Positions 16,660 to 25,890 of a stretch of DNA of 32,872 nt are shown here, in pieces. The stretch is from Planctomycetaceae bacterium (GTDB taxonomy: Bacteria; Planctomycetota; Planctomycetia; Pirellulales; Pirellulaceae), in the NCBI GenBank assembly GCA_007127095.1, contig SKZY01000098.1, forward strand, positions 1 through 32,872, given 5' to 3'. The notes beneath the pieces were generated by a model that saw only the letters and a list, made by a program, of their open reading frames with translations, did not search any database and had not been told where the DNA came from. Both the position numbers and the translations under genes were made by a program. Each line of letters opens with the position of its first letter. Within the stretch, counting starts at the first letter, position 1.

Positions 16660-18564
16660 GTGACCAAGATCCTTTCGGAATCCGGCAACGGCAAGAACAT
16701 TCACACGGTTTCAGGCATCACGGTCCGACTCTGTGGCGATTCGGGCGACGGGATGCAGCTGTTGGGGACGCAGTTGACGAATACCAGCGCCTTGGCTGGC
16801 AACGACGTCGCGACCTTTCCCGATTTTCCGGCCGAGATTCGAGCTCCTCGTGGGACCCGGGCCGGGGTCAGTGGGTTTCAAGTCCAATTCGCCAGCGAAG
16901 AGATTTTTACTCCCGGCGATTTGCTCGACGCCTTGGTGGTGATGAACCCGGCGGCGATGGTGACCAACCTCGGCGACCTCCGAAAGGGTGGGATATTGAT
17001 CGCCAACGAGGACGGTTTCAACGATAAAGAGTTCAAGCTGGCGAAGGTCGATTCGAACCCGCTCGAGGCCGACGTGATCGAGCAGTCGTATCGGCTGTTC
17101 AAGGTCCCGATGACGAAGTTGACTCGCGACGCGGTGTCGGAGTTGGGGCTGAGCAACAAGGAGTCCGAGCGGTGCAAGAACTTCTTCGCGATGGGCTTGG
17201 TGTATTGGCTGTTCGGCCGCTCGCTCGAACCGACGCTGCGATTCATCGATGACAAGTTCGGTAAAAAGCTGCCCGACGTGGCCCGTGCGAACGCGGCGGC
17301 GCTACAGGCCGGATGGTCTTACGGTGAAACGACCGAAGCGTTCGGGTTGAGCTACCAGGTCGAGGCCGCGCCGCTCTCCCCCGGGACCTATCGCAACATC
17401 ATGGGCAATCAGGCCCTCGCCTGGGGGTTGGTTGCGGCATCGTCGCTGTCGGGTAAGGAGCTGTTCTACAGCACCTACCCGATCACCCCGGCGAGTGACG
17501 TGTTGCACGAATTGACTCGCTACAAGAACTTCGGGGTCCGGACGTTCCAAGCCGAAGACGAGATCGCCGCCTGCGGTGCGGCGATCGGCGCCGCCTTCGG
17601 TGGCGGCATGGGAGTGACGGCCAGCAGTGGGCCTGGGATCGCACTCAAGGGCGAAGCGATGGGCTTGGGCGTGATGCTCGAATTGCCGATGATCGTGATC
17701 AATGTCCAGCGAGGTGGCCCCAGCACCGGTTTGCCAACGAAGACCGAACAGAGCGATTTGTTGCAGGCGATGTTTGGCCGCAACGGTGAGGCCCCGCTGC
17801 CGATTCTGGCGCCGCAGAGCCCCGGTGACTGCTTCGCCATCGCGATCGAAGCCTGGCGGATCGCGGTCGAATGCATGACGCCGGTGATGATTCTTTCGGA
17901 TGGCTACATTGCCAATGGCAGCGAGCCCTGGAAGATCCCCGACATGACTCAACACCCTCGAATCAATGTCGTCCATCCCGACGGCGCCGATCCCGAGGAA
18001 CCGTTCATGCCCTACGCTCGCGATGAAAACTTGGCCCGACCGTGGGCGATCCCAGGCACTCCGGGGTTGATGCACCGCGTCGGCGGGCTTGAAAAGGAGG
18101 ACCGCACCGGAAATATCAGCTACGACCCGGCCAATCACCAGCACATGGTCGATACGCGAGCCCGCAAGATCGACGAGATCGCCGACCGAATCCCGCCGCA
18201 AGAGGTGCTCGGACACGATTCGGGCGATATCCTGATCGTCAGTTGGGGTGGGACGTACGGCGCCTGCCACACCGCGGTAAGACGTTGTCAAAAAGCGGGC
18301 ATTTCGGTCAGCCACGCCCACCTGCGTTACCTCAATCCGCTGCCGTCGAACCTCGGCGATCTGTTGTCGGCCTTCAAGACGGTCGTCGTTCCCGAATTGA
18401 ACACCGGTCAATTGCGGATGCTGTTGCGAGCGAAGTACTTGGTCGATTGTGCCGGGTTCAACAAGGTTCAAGGCAAGCCGTTTTCAGTCCATGAGTTGAT
18501 CGACGAAATCAAAGCGCAGGCCGAAGCGTTGCAGAACGAAGCGGTCCACCACCGGGCCGGCTAA
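16660..18564 (+). CDS. korA: 2-oxoacid:acceptor (ferredoxin) oxidoreductase alpha subunit, gamma-alpha fused type
   Basis: 'VRLCGDSGDGMQLLGTQLTNTSALAGNDVATFPDFPAEIRAPRGTRAGVSGFQV' (gamma domain) fused to 'LFYSTYPITPASDVLHEL...TFQAEDEIAACGAAIGAAFGG' (alpha domain). GTG start at 16660 is more plausible than the track's TTG at 16555. Confidence 0.92.
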   Translation: MTKILSESGNGKNIHTVSGITVRLCGDSGDGMQLLGTQLTNTSALAGNDVATFPDFPAEIRAPRGTRAGVSGFQVQFASEEIFTPGDLLDALVVMNPAAMVTNLGDLRKGGILIANEDGFNDKEFKLAKVDSNPLEADVIEQSYRLFKVPMTKLTRDAVSELGLSNKESERCKNFFAMGLVYWLFGRSLEPTLRFIDDKFGKKLPDVARANAAALQAGWSYGETTEAFGLSYQVEAAPLSPGTYRNIMGNQALAWGLVAASSLSGKELFYSTYPITPASDVLHELTRYKNFGVRTFQAEDEIAACGAAIGAAFGGGMGVTASSGPGIALKGEAMGLGVMLELPMIVINVQRGGPSTGLPTKTEQSDLLQAMFGRNGEAPLPILAPQSPGDCFAIAIEAWRIAVECMTPVMILSDGYIANGSEPWKIPDMTQHPRINVVHPDGADPEEPFMPYARDENLARPWAIPGTPGLMHRVGGLEKEDRTGNISYDPANHQHMVDTRARKIDEIADRIPPQEVLGHDSGDILIVSWGGTYGACHTAVRRCQKAGISVSHAHLRYLNPLPSNLGDLLSAFKTVVVPELNTGQLRMLLRAKYLVDCAGFNKVQGKPFSVHELIDEIKAQAEALQNEAVHHRAG

Positions 18565-18656
18565 TCGCCGCCGCCAATCGTAGCGGGTCGTGTGCGCCGC
18601 CAGTGCCGCGACCACCGCTTCGCCAGCCCCATCCCATTCATCAGGTCCGATATCCC

Positions 18657-19667
18657 ATGACCCTGCCCGTGCTCAAAGCTGCCGATTTTGCCAGCACCCA
18701 AGAAGTCCGTTGGTGCCCCGGTTGCGGCGACTACTCGATCCTCGCCCAGATGAAAAAGGTGCTGCCCGAATTGGGTGTCCCGCGCGAAAAAATCGTTTTC
18801 ATCAGTGGGATCGGTTGCAGCAGTCGTTTCCCCTACTACATGAATACCTACGGGATGCACAGCATTCACGGTCGTGCCCCGACGTTCGCCACCGGACTGA
18901 AGTCGACCCGTCCCGACCTGATGGTGTGGGTGATCACCGGTGACGGCGATGCGCTATCGATCGGCGGGAACCACTTCATCCACATGCTGCGGCGGAACCT
19001 CGACATCAACGTCGTGTTGTTCAACAACCGCATCTATGGGCTGACCAAGGGCCAGTACAGCCCGACCAGTTCCGAGGGGCAGATCACCAAGAGTACTCCG
19101 ATGGGGGCGATCGATCACCCGCTGAGCCCATTGAGCGTTGCCTTGGGCGCCGAGGCAACCTTCGTCGCCCGCAGCATCGACGCCTACGTAACCCACCTTG
19201 GCGAGACGTTACGGCGAGCCGCCGAGCACAAGGGCACCTCGTTGGTCGAGGTCTATCAGAACTGCAACGTGTTCAATGACGGGGCGATGGCCTATGCTCA
19301 AGAAAAGAGCCAGCGGGCCGACAATGTGATCGAGCTGGAACACGGTAAGCCGCTGATCTTTGGCAAAGATCGTGACAAAGGTATCCGGTTGGTCGGCAGC
19401 CATCTGGAAGTCGTTTCGCTAGCCGATACCGCGATCGACGATTTGCTGATCCATGACGAACGGGCCGCCAACCCGTCGATTCAGATGATGTTGGCCCGGA
19501 TGCGTTACCCCGAGATGCCCGAACCGATCGGCGTGTTGCGGGCCGTCGCTGGCGTGCCAACCTACGACGACCAAATCAATCACCAGGTCGAATTGGCCAA
19601 GGCCAAGCACGGGATCGGCGATCTTCAGGCACTGGTCAGCGGCGGCGATACCTGGGTTGTCAAGTAA
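18657..19667 (+). CDS. korB: 2-oxoacid:acceptor (ferredoxin) oxidoreductase beta subunit
   Basis: 'VRWCPGCGDYSILAQMKKVLPELG', 'GIGCSSRFPYYMNTYGMHSIHGRAPTFATGLK', 'VITGDGDALSIGGNHFIHMLRRNLDINVVLFNNRIYGLTKGQYSPTS' = TPP-binding beta subunit. ATG at 18657. Confidence 0.95.
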   Translation: MTLPVLKAADFASTQEVRWCPGCGDYSILAQMKKVLPELGVPREKIVFISGIGCSSRFPYYMNTYGMHSIHGRAPTFATGLKSTRPDLMVWVITGDGDALSIGGNHFIHMLRRNLDINVVLFNNRIYGLTKGQYSPTSSEGQITKSTPMGAIDHPLSPLSVALGAEATFVARSIDAYVTHLGETLRRAAEHKGTSLVEVYQNCNVFNDGAMAYAQEKSQRADNVIELEHGKPLIFGKDRDKGIRLVGSHLEVVSLADTAIDDLLIHDERAANPSIQMMLARMRYPEMPEPIGVLRAVAGVPTYDDQINHQVELAKAKHGIGDLQALVSGGDTWVVK

Positions 19668-19715
19668 TCACGACGATAGAGCGGAATCTCTTTTCCCATT
19701 TCAAGGAACGAAACC

Positions 19716-20657
19716 ATGCCTCGCGGAAAGACTTACGACAATTCAGCGGTTTGCATCGGCGACACCCCGATGATTCGCATCAACCGGCTGATCCCTGACG
19801 GAACCGCGACGGTATTCGCCAAGTGTGAGTTCTTTCAGCCGCTGAACAGCGTCAAGGATCGGATCGGGGCGGCGATGATCACGGCCGGCGAAAAGTCGGG
19901 CAAGATTAACTCCGGCACACACATCATCGAACCGACCAGCGGCAACACCGGGATCGCGTTGGCGTTCGTCTGCGCAGCCAAGGGTTACAAGTTGACCTTG
20001 ACGATGCCCGAATCGATGTCGGTCGAGCGGCGAGCGTTGTTGCGAGCGATGGGGGCCCACTTGGTGTTGACGCCGGCCGGTGAGGGAATGAAGGGGGCGA
20101 TCGCCAAGGCGACCGAGATGGTCGCCGAATCGTCCGAGGCCTACATGCCACAGCAGTTCGAAAACCCCGCCAACCCAGCGATCCACGAAGCGACGACCGG
20201 TCCCGAAATCTGGGAGGACAGCGGTCACGATATCGATGTCCTGGTCGCGGGCGTTGGGACCGGTGGCACGATCACCGGGGCCACCCGCTTCCTGAAACGA
20301 CAAAACCCCAACTTCAAGGCGATCGCCGTCGAGCCAAAGCACTCACCGGTGATCAGCGGAGGGTCGCCTGGCAAACACCGCATTCAGGGGATCGGCGCCG
20401 GCTTCATTCCCAAAAATCTCGATACTTCGTTGATCGATGACGTGATTCAAGTCGACGACGAAGACGCCTTCGAATGGGGGCGGAAACTGGCGAGGGACGA
20501 AGGGATTGTCGCCGGGATCAGCAGCGGGGCGAACATGTGGGCCGCCGCTCAAATCGCTGCCCGTCCCGAGTTCCAAGGTAAACGGATCGTCACGATCATG
20601 TGCAGCCTCGGCGAACGTTACCTCAGTACACCTTTGTTCGGCGACCTCGGGATGTGA
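19716..20657 (+). CDS. cysK: Cysteine synthase A (O-acetylserine sulfhydrylase)
   Basis: 'NSVKDRIGAAMI' (PLP lysine), 'EPTSGNTGIALAFV', 'VAGVGTGGTITGATRFLK', 'KHRIQGIGAGFIPKNLD', 'GISSGANMWAA'. Confidence 0.96.
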   Translation: MPRGKTYDNSAVCIGDTPMIRINRLIPDGTATVFAKCEFFQPLNSVKDRIGAAMITAGEKSGKINSGTHIIEPTSGNTGIALAFVCAAKGYKLTLTMPESMSVERRALLRAMGAHLVLTPAGEGMKGAIAKATEMVAESSEAYMPQQFENPANPAIHEATTGPEIWEDSGHDIDVLVAGVGTGGTITGATRFLKRQNPNFKAIAVEPKHSPVISGGSPGKHRIQGIGAGFIPKNLDTSLIDDVIQVDDEDAFEWGRKLARDEGIVAGISSGANMWAAAQIAARPEFQGKRIVTIMCSLGERYLSTPLFGDLGM

Positions 20658-20659
20658 TG

Positions 20660-20686
20660 TTGTTCGCCTCGCGGGGCGACTATACT
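20660..20686 (+). promoter_or_regulatory. Possible promoter for the UVR-motif gene
   Basis: TTGTTC (20660-20665), short 15-bp spacer, TATACT (20681-20686). The -10 is good, the spacer is suboptimal. Confidence 0.25.
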
Positions 20687-20767
20687 GCGGAATCGTCCCG
20701 GACGGCTCTTCAGAGTCGGCGTGGTCGTCCGTTTCGTTACTCATTGCCACCACCGGTCGACGGATTC

Positions 20768-21502
20768 ATGAAGCGAGCCCAGCATTTGGACCAACTGCTG
20801 TCCCAATGGGCCTTTGACCCCAATACACTCACCGCTCGGCTGATCAAGGGCCGCGATGGGCGGGATGTGCTGCAGATGCGCGTCGACATGGGGATCCTAC
20901 AGATGGAGACGACGGGTCGCCCCGATGGCGGCCAACCGCATCAGAGTGAAACGTTCCTCGATTATCTGCAGGGGCTGCTGCTCGAGGACCCGAACCATAA
21001 GCTCGGCGAGAGCGATTGCGGCGAGGTCGATCGTGAGTTCATGCAGTTCTACCACCGCCGGATCTGCTGGTTGCGACTCCAGTACTACCACCGCGCGGTG
21101 ATGGATGCCGACCACACGCTGCGGTTGATGGATGTCAGCGAGCGGATGAGCCCCGACGAAGATTGGACGAACACGCACGAGCAATATCGGCCGTTCGTCC
21201 TCTTCCACCGAACCCAGGCCGAGGCCTTGGCAGAACTGGAGGATAACGGTGCCGAGGAGGCGGTTCAGGCAATCAATTCGGGACTCGACGCGATCAAGAC
21301 CTTTTTCGTCAAGCATGGCGCCGAAGAGCACTTTGACGAAGACGAACTCGTCACCCGACTGATCGACCTACGGGAATCACTTCGCAACGAGTACTCGGTC
21401 GGCCGGACTTTAAAAGAACGGCTCGCCGAAGCGGTTGAACAAGAGCATTACGAGCTGGCGGCGAAACTACGCGACGAACTCTCCCGTCGCGAGTCTCACT
21501 GA
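20768..21502 (+). CDS. UvrB/UvrC (UVR) motif-containing protein
   Basis: C-terminal 'LKERLAEAVEQEHYELAAKLRDELSRRE' is a UVR motif; N-terminal region MKRAQHLDQLLSQWAFDPNTLTARLIKGRDGRDVLQMRVDMGILQME. ATG at 20768 preferred over 20600, which lies inside cysK. Confidence 0.85.
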   Translation: MKRAQHLDQLLSQWAFDPNTLTARLIKGRDGRDVLQMRVDMGILQMETTGRPDGGQPHQSETFLDYLQGLLLEDPNHKLGESDCGEVDREFMQFYHRRICWLRLQYYHRAVMDADHTLRLMDVSERMSPDEDWTNTHEQYRPFVLFHRTQAEALAELEDNGAEEAVQAINSGLDAIKTFFVKHGAEEHFDEDELVTRLIDLRESLRNEYSVGRTLKERLAEAVEQEHYELAAKLRDELSRRESH

Positions 21503-21615
21503 TCCGCCCACTTTACGGCCGACGGCGACTCACTACAGGCGTTCCTGTGGTTAGGATTGGGCGGTTAAGATGCGTCATTCCCCGACGCCGCCTCCCACCC
21601 AGGATCTCGTGCTCG

Positions 21616-24600
21616 ATGACTGCTTTTCGCGTTCGGCTCTCTACCCCCGCGTTGATCGGGATCGTCTCGTGCTTCCTTCTCCACACGATGCCGCTCGGCA
21701 GGTCGCCCGCATCCGGGCAAGAAACGGCGGCGGATGCCAACCCCACGACCGATCGTTGGCATCTCAGTCAATCGTTTTGGGATTCGCCGATCGTCCACGG
21801 CGAAAGCGTCTTGTTCGTCCGTGAATCGGAGAATAGCCACCCGACGGCTGGACTGTTGCTGACGCCCGACCGCGTGATTCATGTCCGTCGCGCCGACCGC
21901 TCGATCGACTTCGAAGAGGGACGTGATTTTGTCGTCGATCGGGAGCAGAGACGCCTCGTCCTGACCGCTGAATCACGAATCCCGTCGCTCGCAGCCGACG
22001 AACTTTTTCCTGCGGTCGGCGAGGCACGGGCGATCAATCATCGGACTGACGATCCCAGCCGGGGTGTGCTGTTCGACAATCAGCATTGGTTCCACGACCA
22101 ACAGGTAGAGGTGACCTATCAAAGCGACGAACGTTGGACCGGCTACCGCCCTGAAATCGCTACGCATTCGCTCAGCAAGACGCTGGCGAAACTGCGTGCC
22201 GGCGAACCGGTCAGGATCGCGGTCACCGGCGATAGCATCACGTTTGGGCTGAACGCTTCTCAGTCGACCGGTGTCGCTCCCGAAATGCCGATCTATCCCG
22301 AGTTAGTCGCCGAGCATCTGCGAATCCGTTACGCCAGCGAAATTCATCTCGTCAACAACGCGGTCGGCGGCTGGCGACTCGAACAAGGGCTACAACAACT
22401 CGATCCATTACTCGAATCGAAACCCGACCTGATGATCATCGCCTTCGGGATGAATCATTTCGGCAGTCGGGACGTCGAGCGGTTCCGGCGATTGCAAACC
22501 GAAATGCTGCAGCGGATCACTGCAGCCGATTCGGATATCGAGATCATTTTGGTGTCGTCGATGCACGGTAACCCCGAATGGGTCCACACGCCGGCCGACC
22601 AATTCGAGCCTCATCGCGACGTGTTGGCATCGCTGACCGGCGACCAGATCGCCTTGGCCGATCTGACGACAATGTGGGGCCAGATGCTGGAACGCAAACG
22701 GGTCGTCGATCTGACCGGGAACGGGGTCAACCATCCCAACGATTTCGGTCACCGGGTCTATGCCTCGACGATCCTCGGTTTGTTGACCGAACCGTTCAAC
22801 ACCGAAAAGTCGACAGACAATCCGATGTCGGCGGCGGAAACGGTTCGCACCGCCAAGCTACCCCCCGGTTTTGAACTGTCGGTCTTCGCCGAGGAACCGG
22901 ATGTTCAAAACCCGATCGCGATCACGCTGGACGAACGCGGCCGGTTGTGGGTCGCCGAAAATTACACTTGGGCGGGAGCATCACTCGGACAATTCCGTAC
23001 CGACCTGAACGACCGGATCGTGATTCTGTCCGATACCGATGGCGACGGCACCCACGACCAACGGACCGTTTTTTGGGACGGTGCCAAGAAGTTGACCAGT
23101 GTGGAAGTCGGCTTCGGCGGTGTTTGGGCCTTAACACCACCTCAATTGCTGTTCATCCCCGACGCCGACCGCGACGACGTTCCCGATGGCCCACCGATCG
23201 TCGTCCTCGACGGATTCGACGACCACGATGTCAGCCACAACGTCGCCAACGGCCTGCGTTGGGGACCTGACGGTTGGCTCTACGGAAGACACGGGATCAT
23301 GGCCACCAGCGGCATCGGTAAGCCGGGTGACGCCCAATCACAGCGGATCCAGATCAACACCGGCGTTTGGCGATATCACCCGACGCGGCAGGTCGTCGAA
23401 GAGGTCATGCACGGAATGACCAATTCGTGGGGCTTCGACTACGACCGGCACGGCGAAATGTTCTGCATCAATACCGTGATCGGCCACCTCTGGCACGCCG
23501 TCCCAGGCGCCCGAACCGAACGGATGTACGGAGTCGATCGCAACCCGCATGCCTACCAACTGATCCCCCAAGTCGCTGACCACGTACATTGGGATACCGG
23601 CGAAAAGTGGAACGATATCCATAAAGGGATCAGCGATACGACACTGGCGGCCGGCGGCGGGCACGCCCACATCGGGTTGATGATCTACCAAGGCGACAAT
23701 TGGCCGCAGCGGTACCACAACCAACTCTTCACGCTCAACATGCATGGGCAACGGATCAATTGCGACCGGTTGGAGCGTCAAGATTCGCATTTCGTTGCCA
23801 AACACGAACCCGACCTCGCCTTTTTCGCCGACCCGTTCTTCCGTGGCATGGACATGGTGATCGGTCCCGACGGCGGCGTCCTGATCGCCGATTGGAGCGA
23901 CACCGGCGAATGTCACGATCACGACGGCGTTCATCGTTCGAGTGGTCGGATTTACAAGCTGACCTATGGCCAGCCCGATCCGGTCGCCGAGGTCGATCTG
24001 GCCGCCGCGAGCGATACTCAACTGCTAGACGCACTCGCCGCCCCCAATGTCTGGTGGCCCCGCCAAGCCCTCCGCATTTTGCAACAGCGCGCTGCCGCTG
24101 CGGCCGGTGGATCGCCGATCGCCGAAGTCACAACCGACTCGACTGCTGCGGCTGACAAAACCGTGCCGACGGCCGACCTGCGGCGGTTGTTGCGTATCCG
24201 TCTGGACGGTGCCGACGACACCGCTACGCGGCTGCGAGCCGCCTGGGCGCTGAACTTGCTCGGCGATCTCGATCCCGCTACGTTGCTCGCTTCACCCGAT
24301 GAACCGCTGCGGGTCTGGGGCGTCCGACTGTTGGCCGATGCCTTAACGCCTCCAAACCGAGTCGCGGCTGCCGCCATCGCCGGTCGGTTCACCGAACTGG
24401 CGAGCGACGATCCGAGTGGATTGGTGGCGCTCTACGTCGCCTCAGCAATGCAGCGGCTGCCCCACGAGCTGCGTTGGCCGATCGCCACTGCCTTGGCCGG
24501 ACGCGACGAATTAGCGGACGACCAGACCTTTGCGATCATGGTCTGGTTGGGCATCGAACCCGCGATCCCCCACGACCCGACCGCAGCTACCCGGCTGGCG

Positions 24601-25788
24601 CGGGCTTCGCGACTGCCGTTGGTGACACAGAATATCGCTCGCCGGTTAGCGGTCGAAATCGAATCAGACGGTGAGCCGATCGATCGATTACTGGCGGAAG
24701 TCGTCGCTACTGAGCTGAAGCATCCCGAGGAGGTGATCACCGGTATCGGGCTGGCGTTCAAAGGGTGGCAGAGTGCTCCCGCGCCGTCCGGGTGGTCGAA
24801 GGTCGCAGCGAGATTCGCGGAGAGCGAATCGGCAGACATCCGGCAAACCGTCCAGCAGCTGAACGTCGTCTTTGGCGACGGCAGGGCGATCGATGATCTG
24901 CGTCAACTCGCTGCCGATGGAGCGGCCGATCCCGAGGCCCGACGGCAAGCGCTGCGTGCGATCCTGCAGCGTCGTCCCGAGGGCCTCGCCGCGCTGCTGC
25001 AATCCTTGGCCGGTGACCGTGCCGTGATGGTCGAGGCTTTGCGTGGATTGGCGTTGTACGACGATCCGAGTACTCCCCAACGGGTCTTGGGCCTGCTGCG
25101 GATCTATAGTCCCGAAGCCCGAGCCGAAATGATCAACACGCTCGCCTCACGGCCGAGCTATGCGGCCGCGTTGCTGACCGCCGTTCGCGACGGCAAACTT
25201 TCGGCCGCCGAAGTCTCGGCTTTTCATGCCCGTCAGATCCGCGGCTTTGACGACCCCGAATTGACCGCCGGCTTGATCGAAGTTTGGGGCGATGTCAGGG
25301 CGACCGATGCCGAAAAGGTGATCATGATCGGCAAGCTGAAAGCCGACCTCGACGAATCGCGGCTCGCCGCTGCCGACCGCAGCGCCGGCCGAGCCATTTT
25401 TCAACAATCTTGCGCGAATTGTCACGTGCTGTTCGGCCAGGGGGCGAACGTCGGGCCTGATTTGACGGGGTCCAACCGGAAACAGCTCGACTACCTGCTG
25501 GAAAACATCATCGACCCGAGCGCCAGTGTCGGTGCGGAGTTTCGGACCACGCTCTTTTCACTCGATGACGGCCGAGTGTTGAGCGGCGTGATCCGTCAGC
25601 AGAGCGAACGTACGATCACGATTCGTACCGCTCAAGACGACGTGACGATCGAACGTTCTCGGATCGAAGCCACGAAGCCGACCAATGCGTCGCTGATGCC
25701 CGAAGGGTTGCTGCAAAACCTCTCCGCCGACCAAATCCGTGACCTGGTGGCCTACTTGCAGGCTCCTGGACAGGTCCCACTCCCGTGA
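21616..25788 (+). CDS. SGNH/GDSL hydrolase - PVC-type beta-propeller dehydrogenase - cytochrome c (CxxCH) fusion protein
   Basis: 'IAVTGDSITFGLNASQSTG' and 'IIAFGMNHFGSRD' (SGNH); 'GFELSVFAEEPDVQNPIAITLDERGRLWVAENYTW' (PVC-type propeller); 'GRAIFQQSCANCHVLFGQGANVGPDLTGSNR' (CxxCH cytochrome c). Confidence 0.92.
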   Translation: MTAFRVRLSTPALIGIVSCFLLHTMPLGRSPASGQETAADANPTTDRWHLSQSFWDSPIVHGESVLFVRESENSHPTAGLLLTPDRVIHVRRADRSIDFEEGRDFVVDREQRRLVLTAESRIPSLAADELFPAVGEARAINHRTDDPSRGVLFDNQHWFHDQQVEVTYQSDERWTGYRPEIATHSLSKTLAKLRAGEPVRIAVTGDSITFGLNASQSTGVAPEMPIYPELVAEHLRIRYASEIHLVNNAVGGWRLEQGLQQLDPLLESKPDLMIIAFGMNHFGSRDVERFRRLQTEMLQRITAADSDIEIILVSSMHGNPEWVHTPADQFEPHRDVLASLTGDQIALADLTTMWGQMLERKRVVDLTGNGVNHPNDFGHRVYASTILGLLTEPFNTEKSTDNPMSAAETVRTAKLPPGFELSVFAEEPDVQNPIAITLDERGRLWVAENYTWAGASLGQFRTDLNDRIVILSDTDGDGTHDQRTVFWDGAKKLTSVEVGFGGVWALTPPQLLFIPDADRDDVPDGPPIVVLDGFDDHDVSHNVANGLRWGPDGWLYGRHGIMATSGIGKPGDAQSQRIQINTGVWRYHPTRQVVEEVMHGMTNSWGFDYDRHGEMFCINTVIGHLWHAVPGARTERMYGVDRNPHAYQLIPQVADHVHWDTGEKWNDIHKGISDTTLAAGGGHAHIGLMIYQGDNWPQRYHNQLFTLNMHGQRINCDRLERQDSHFVAKHEPDLAFFADPFFRGMDMVIGPDGGVLIADWSDTGECHDHDGVHRSSGRIYKLTYGQPDPVAEVDLAAASDTQLLDALAAPNVWWPRQALRILQQRAAAAAGGSPIAEVTTDSTAAADKTVPTADLRRLLRIRLDGADDTATRLRAAWALNLLGDLDPATLLASPDEPLRVWGVRLLADALTPPNRVAAAAIAGRFTELASDDPSGLVALYVASAMQRLPHELRWPIATALAGRDELADDQTFAIMVWLGIEPAIPHDPTAATRLARASRLPLVTQNIARRLAVEIESDGEPIDRLLAEVVATELKHPEEVITGIGLAFKGWQSAPAPSGWSKVAARFAESESADIRQTVQQLNVVFGDGRAIDDLRQLAADGAADPEARRQALRAILQRRPEGLAALLQSLAGDRAVMVEALRGLALYDDPSTPQRVLGLLRIYSPEARAEMINTLASRPSYAAALLTAVRDGKLSAAEVSAFHARQIRGFDDPELTAGLIEVWGDVRATDAEKVIMIGKLKADLDESRLAAADRSAGRAIFQQSCANCHVLFGQGANVGPDLTGSNRKQLDYLLENIIDPSASVGAEFRTTLFSLDDGRVLSGVIRQQSERTITIRTAQDDVTIERSRIEATKPTNASLMPEGLLQNLSADQIRDLVAYLQAPGQVPLP

Positions 25789-25890
25789 CCGCCGTTGACA
25801 CCTTGCCGCGTTCTGTGGCTGTCGCCGATCCGCTAAACTGTTTGGTGACTCAGCCACGACCGCCACTCGCAACGGATTGTTTTCTCGCCG

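Noticed and set aside
17302-18471. 389-aa minus-strand ORF opposite korA
   Set aside because: Antisense shadow ORF; composition and lack of motifs indicate no coding function.
23338-24021. 227-aa minus-strand ORF inside the SGNH/propeller fusion gene
   Set aside because: Antisense to conserved propeller sequence, no motif.
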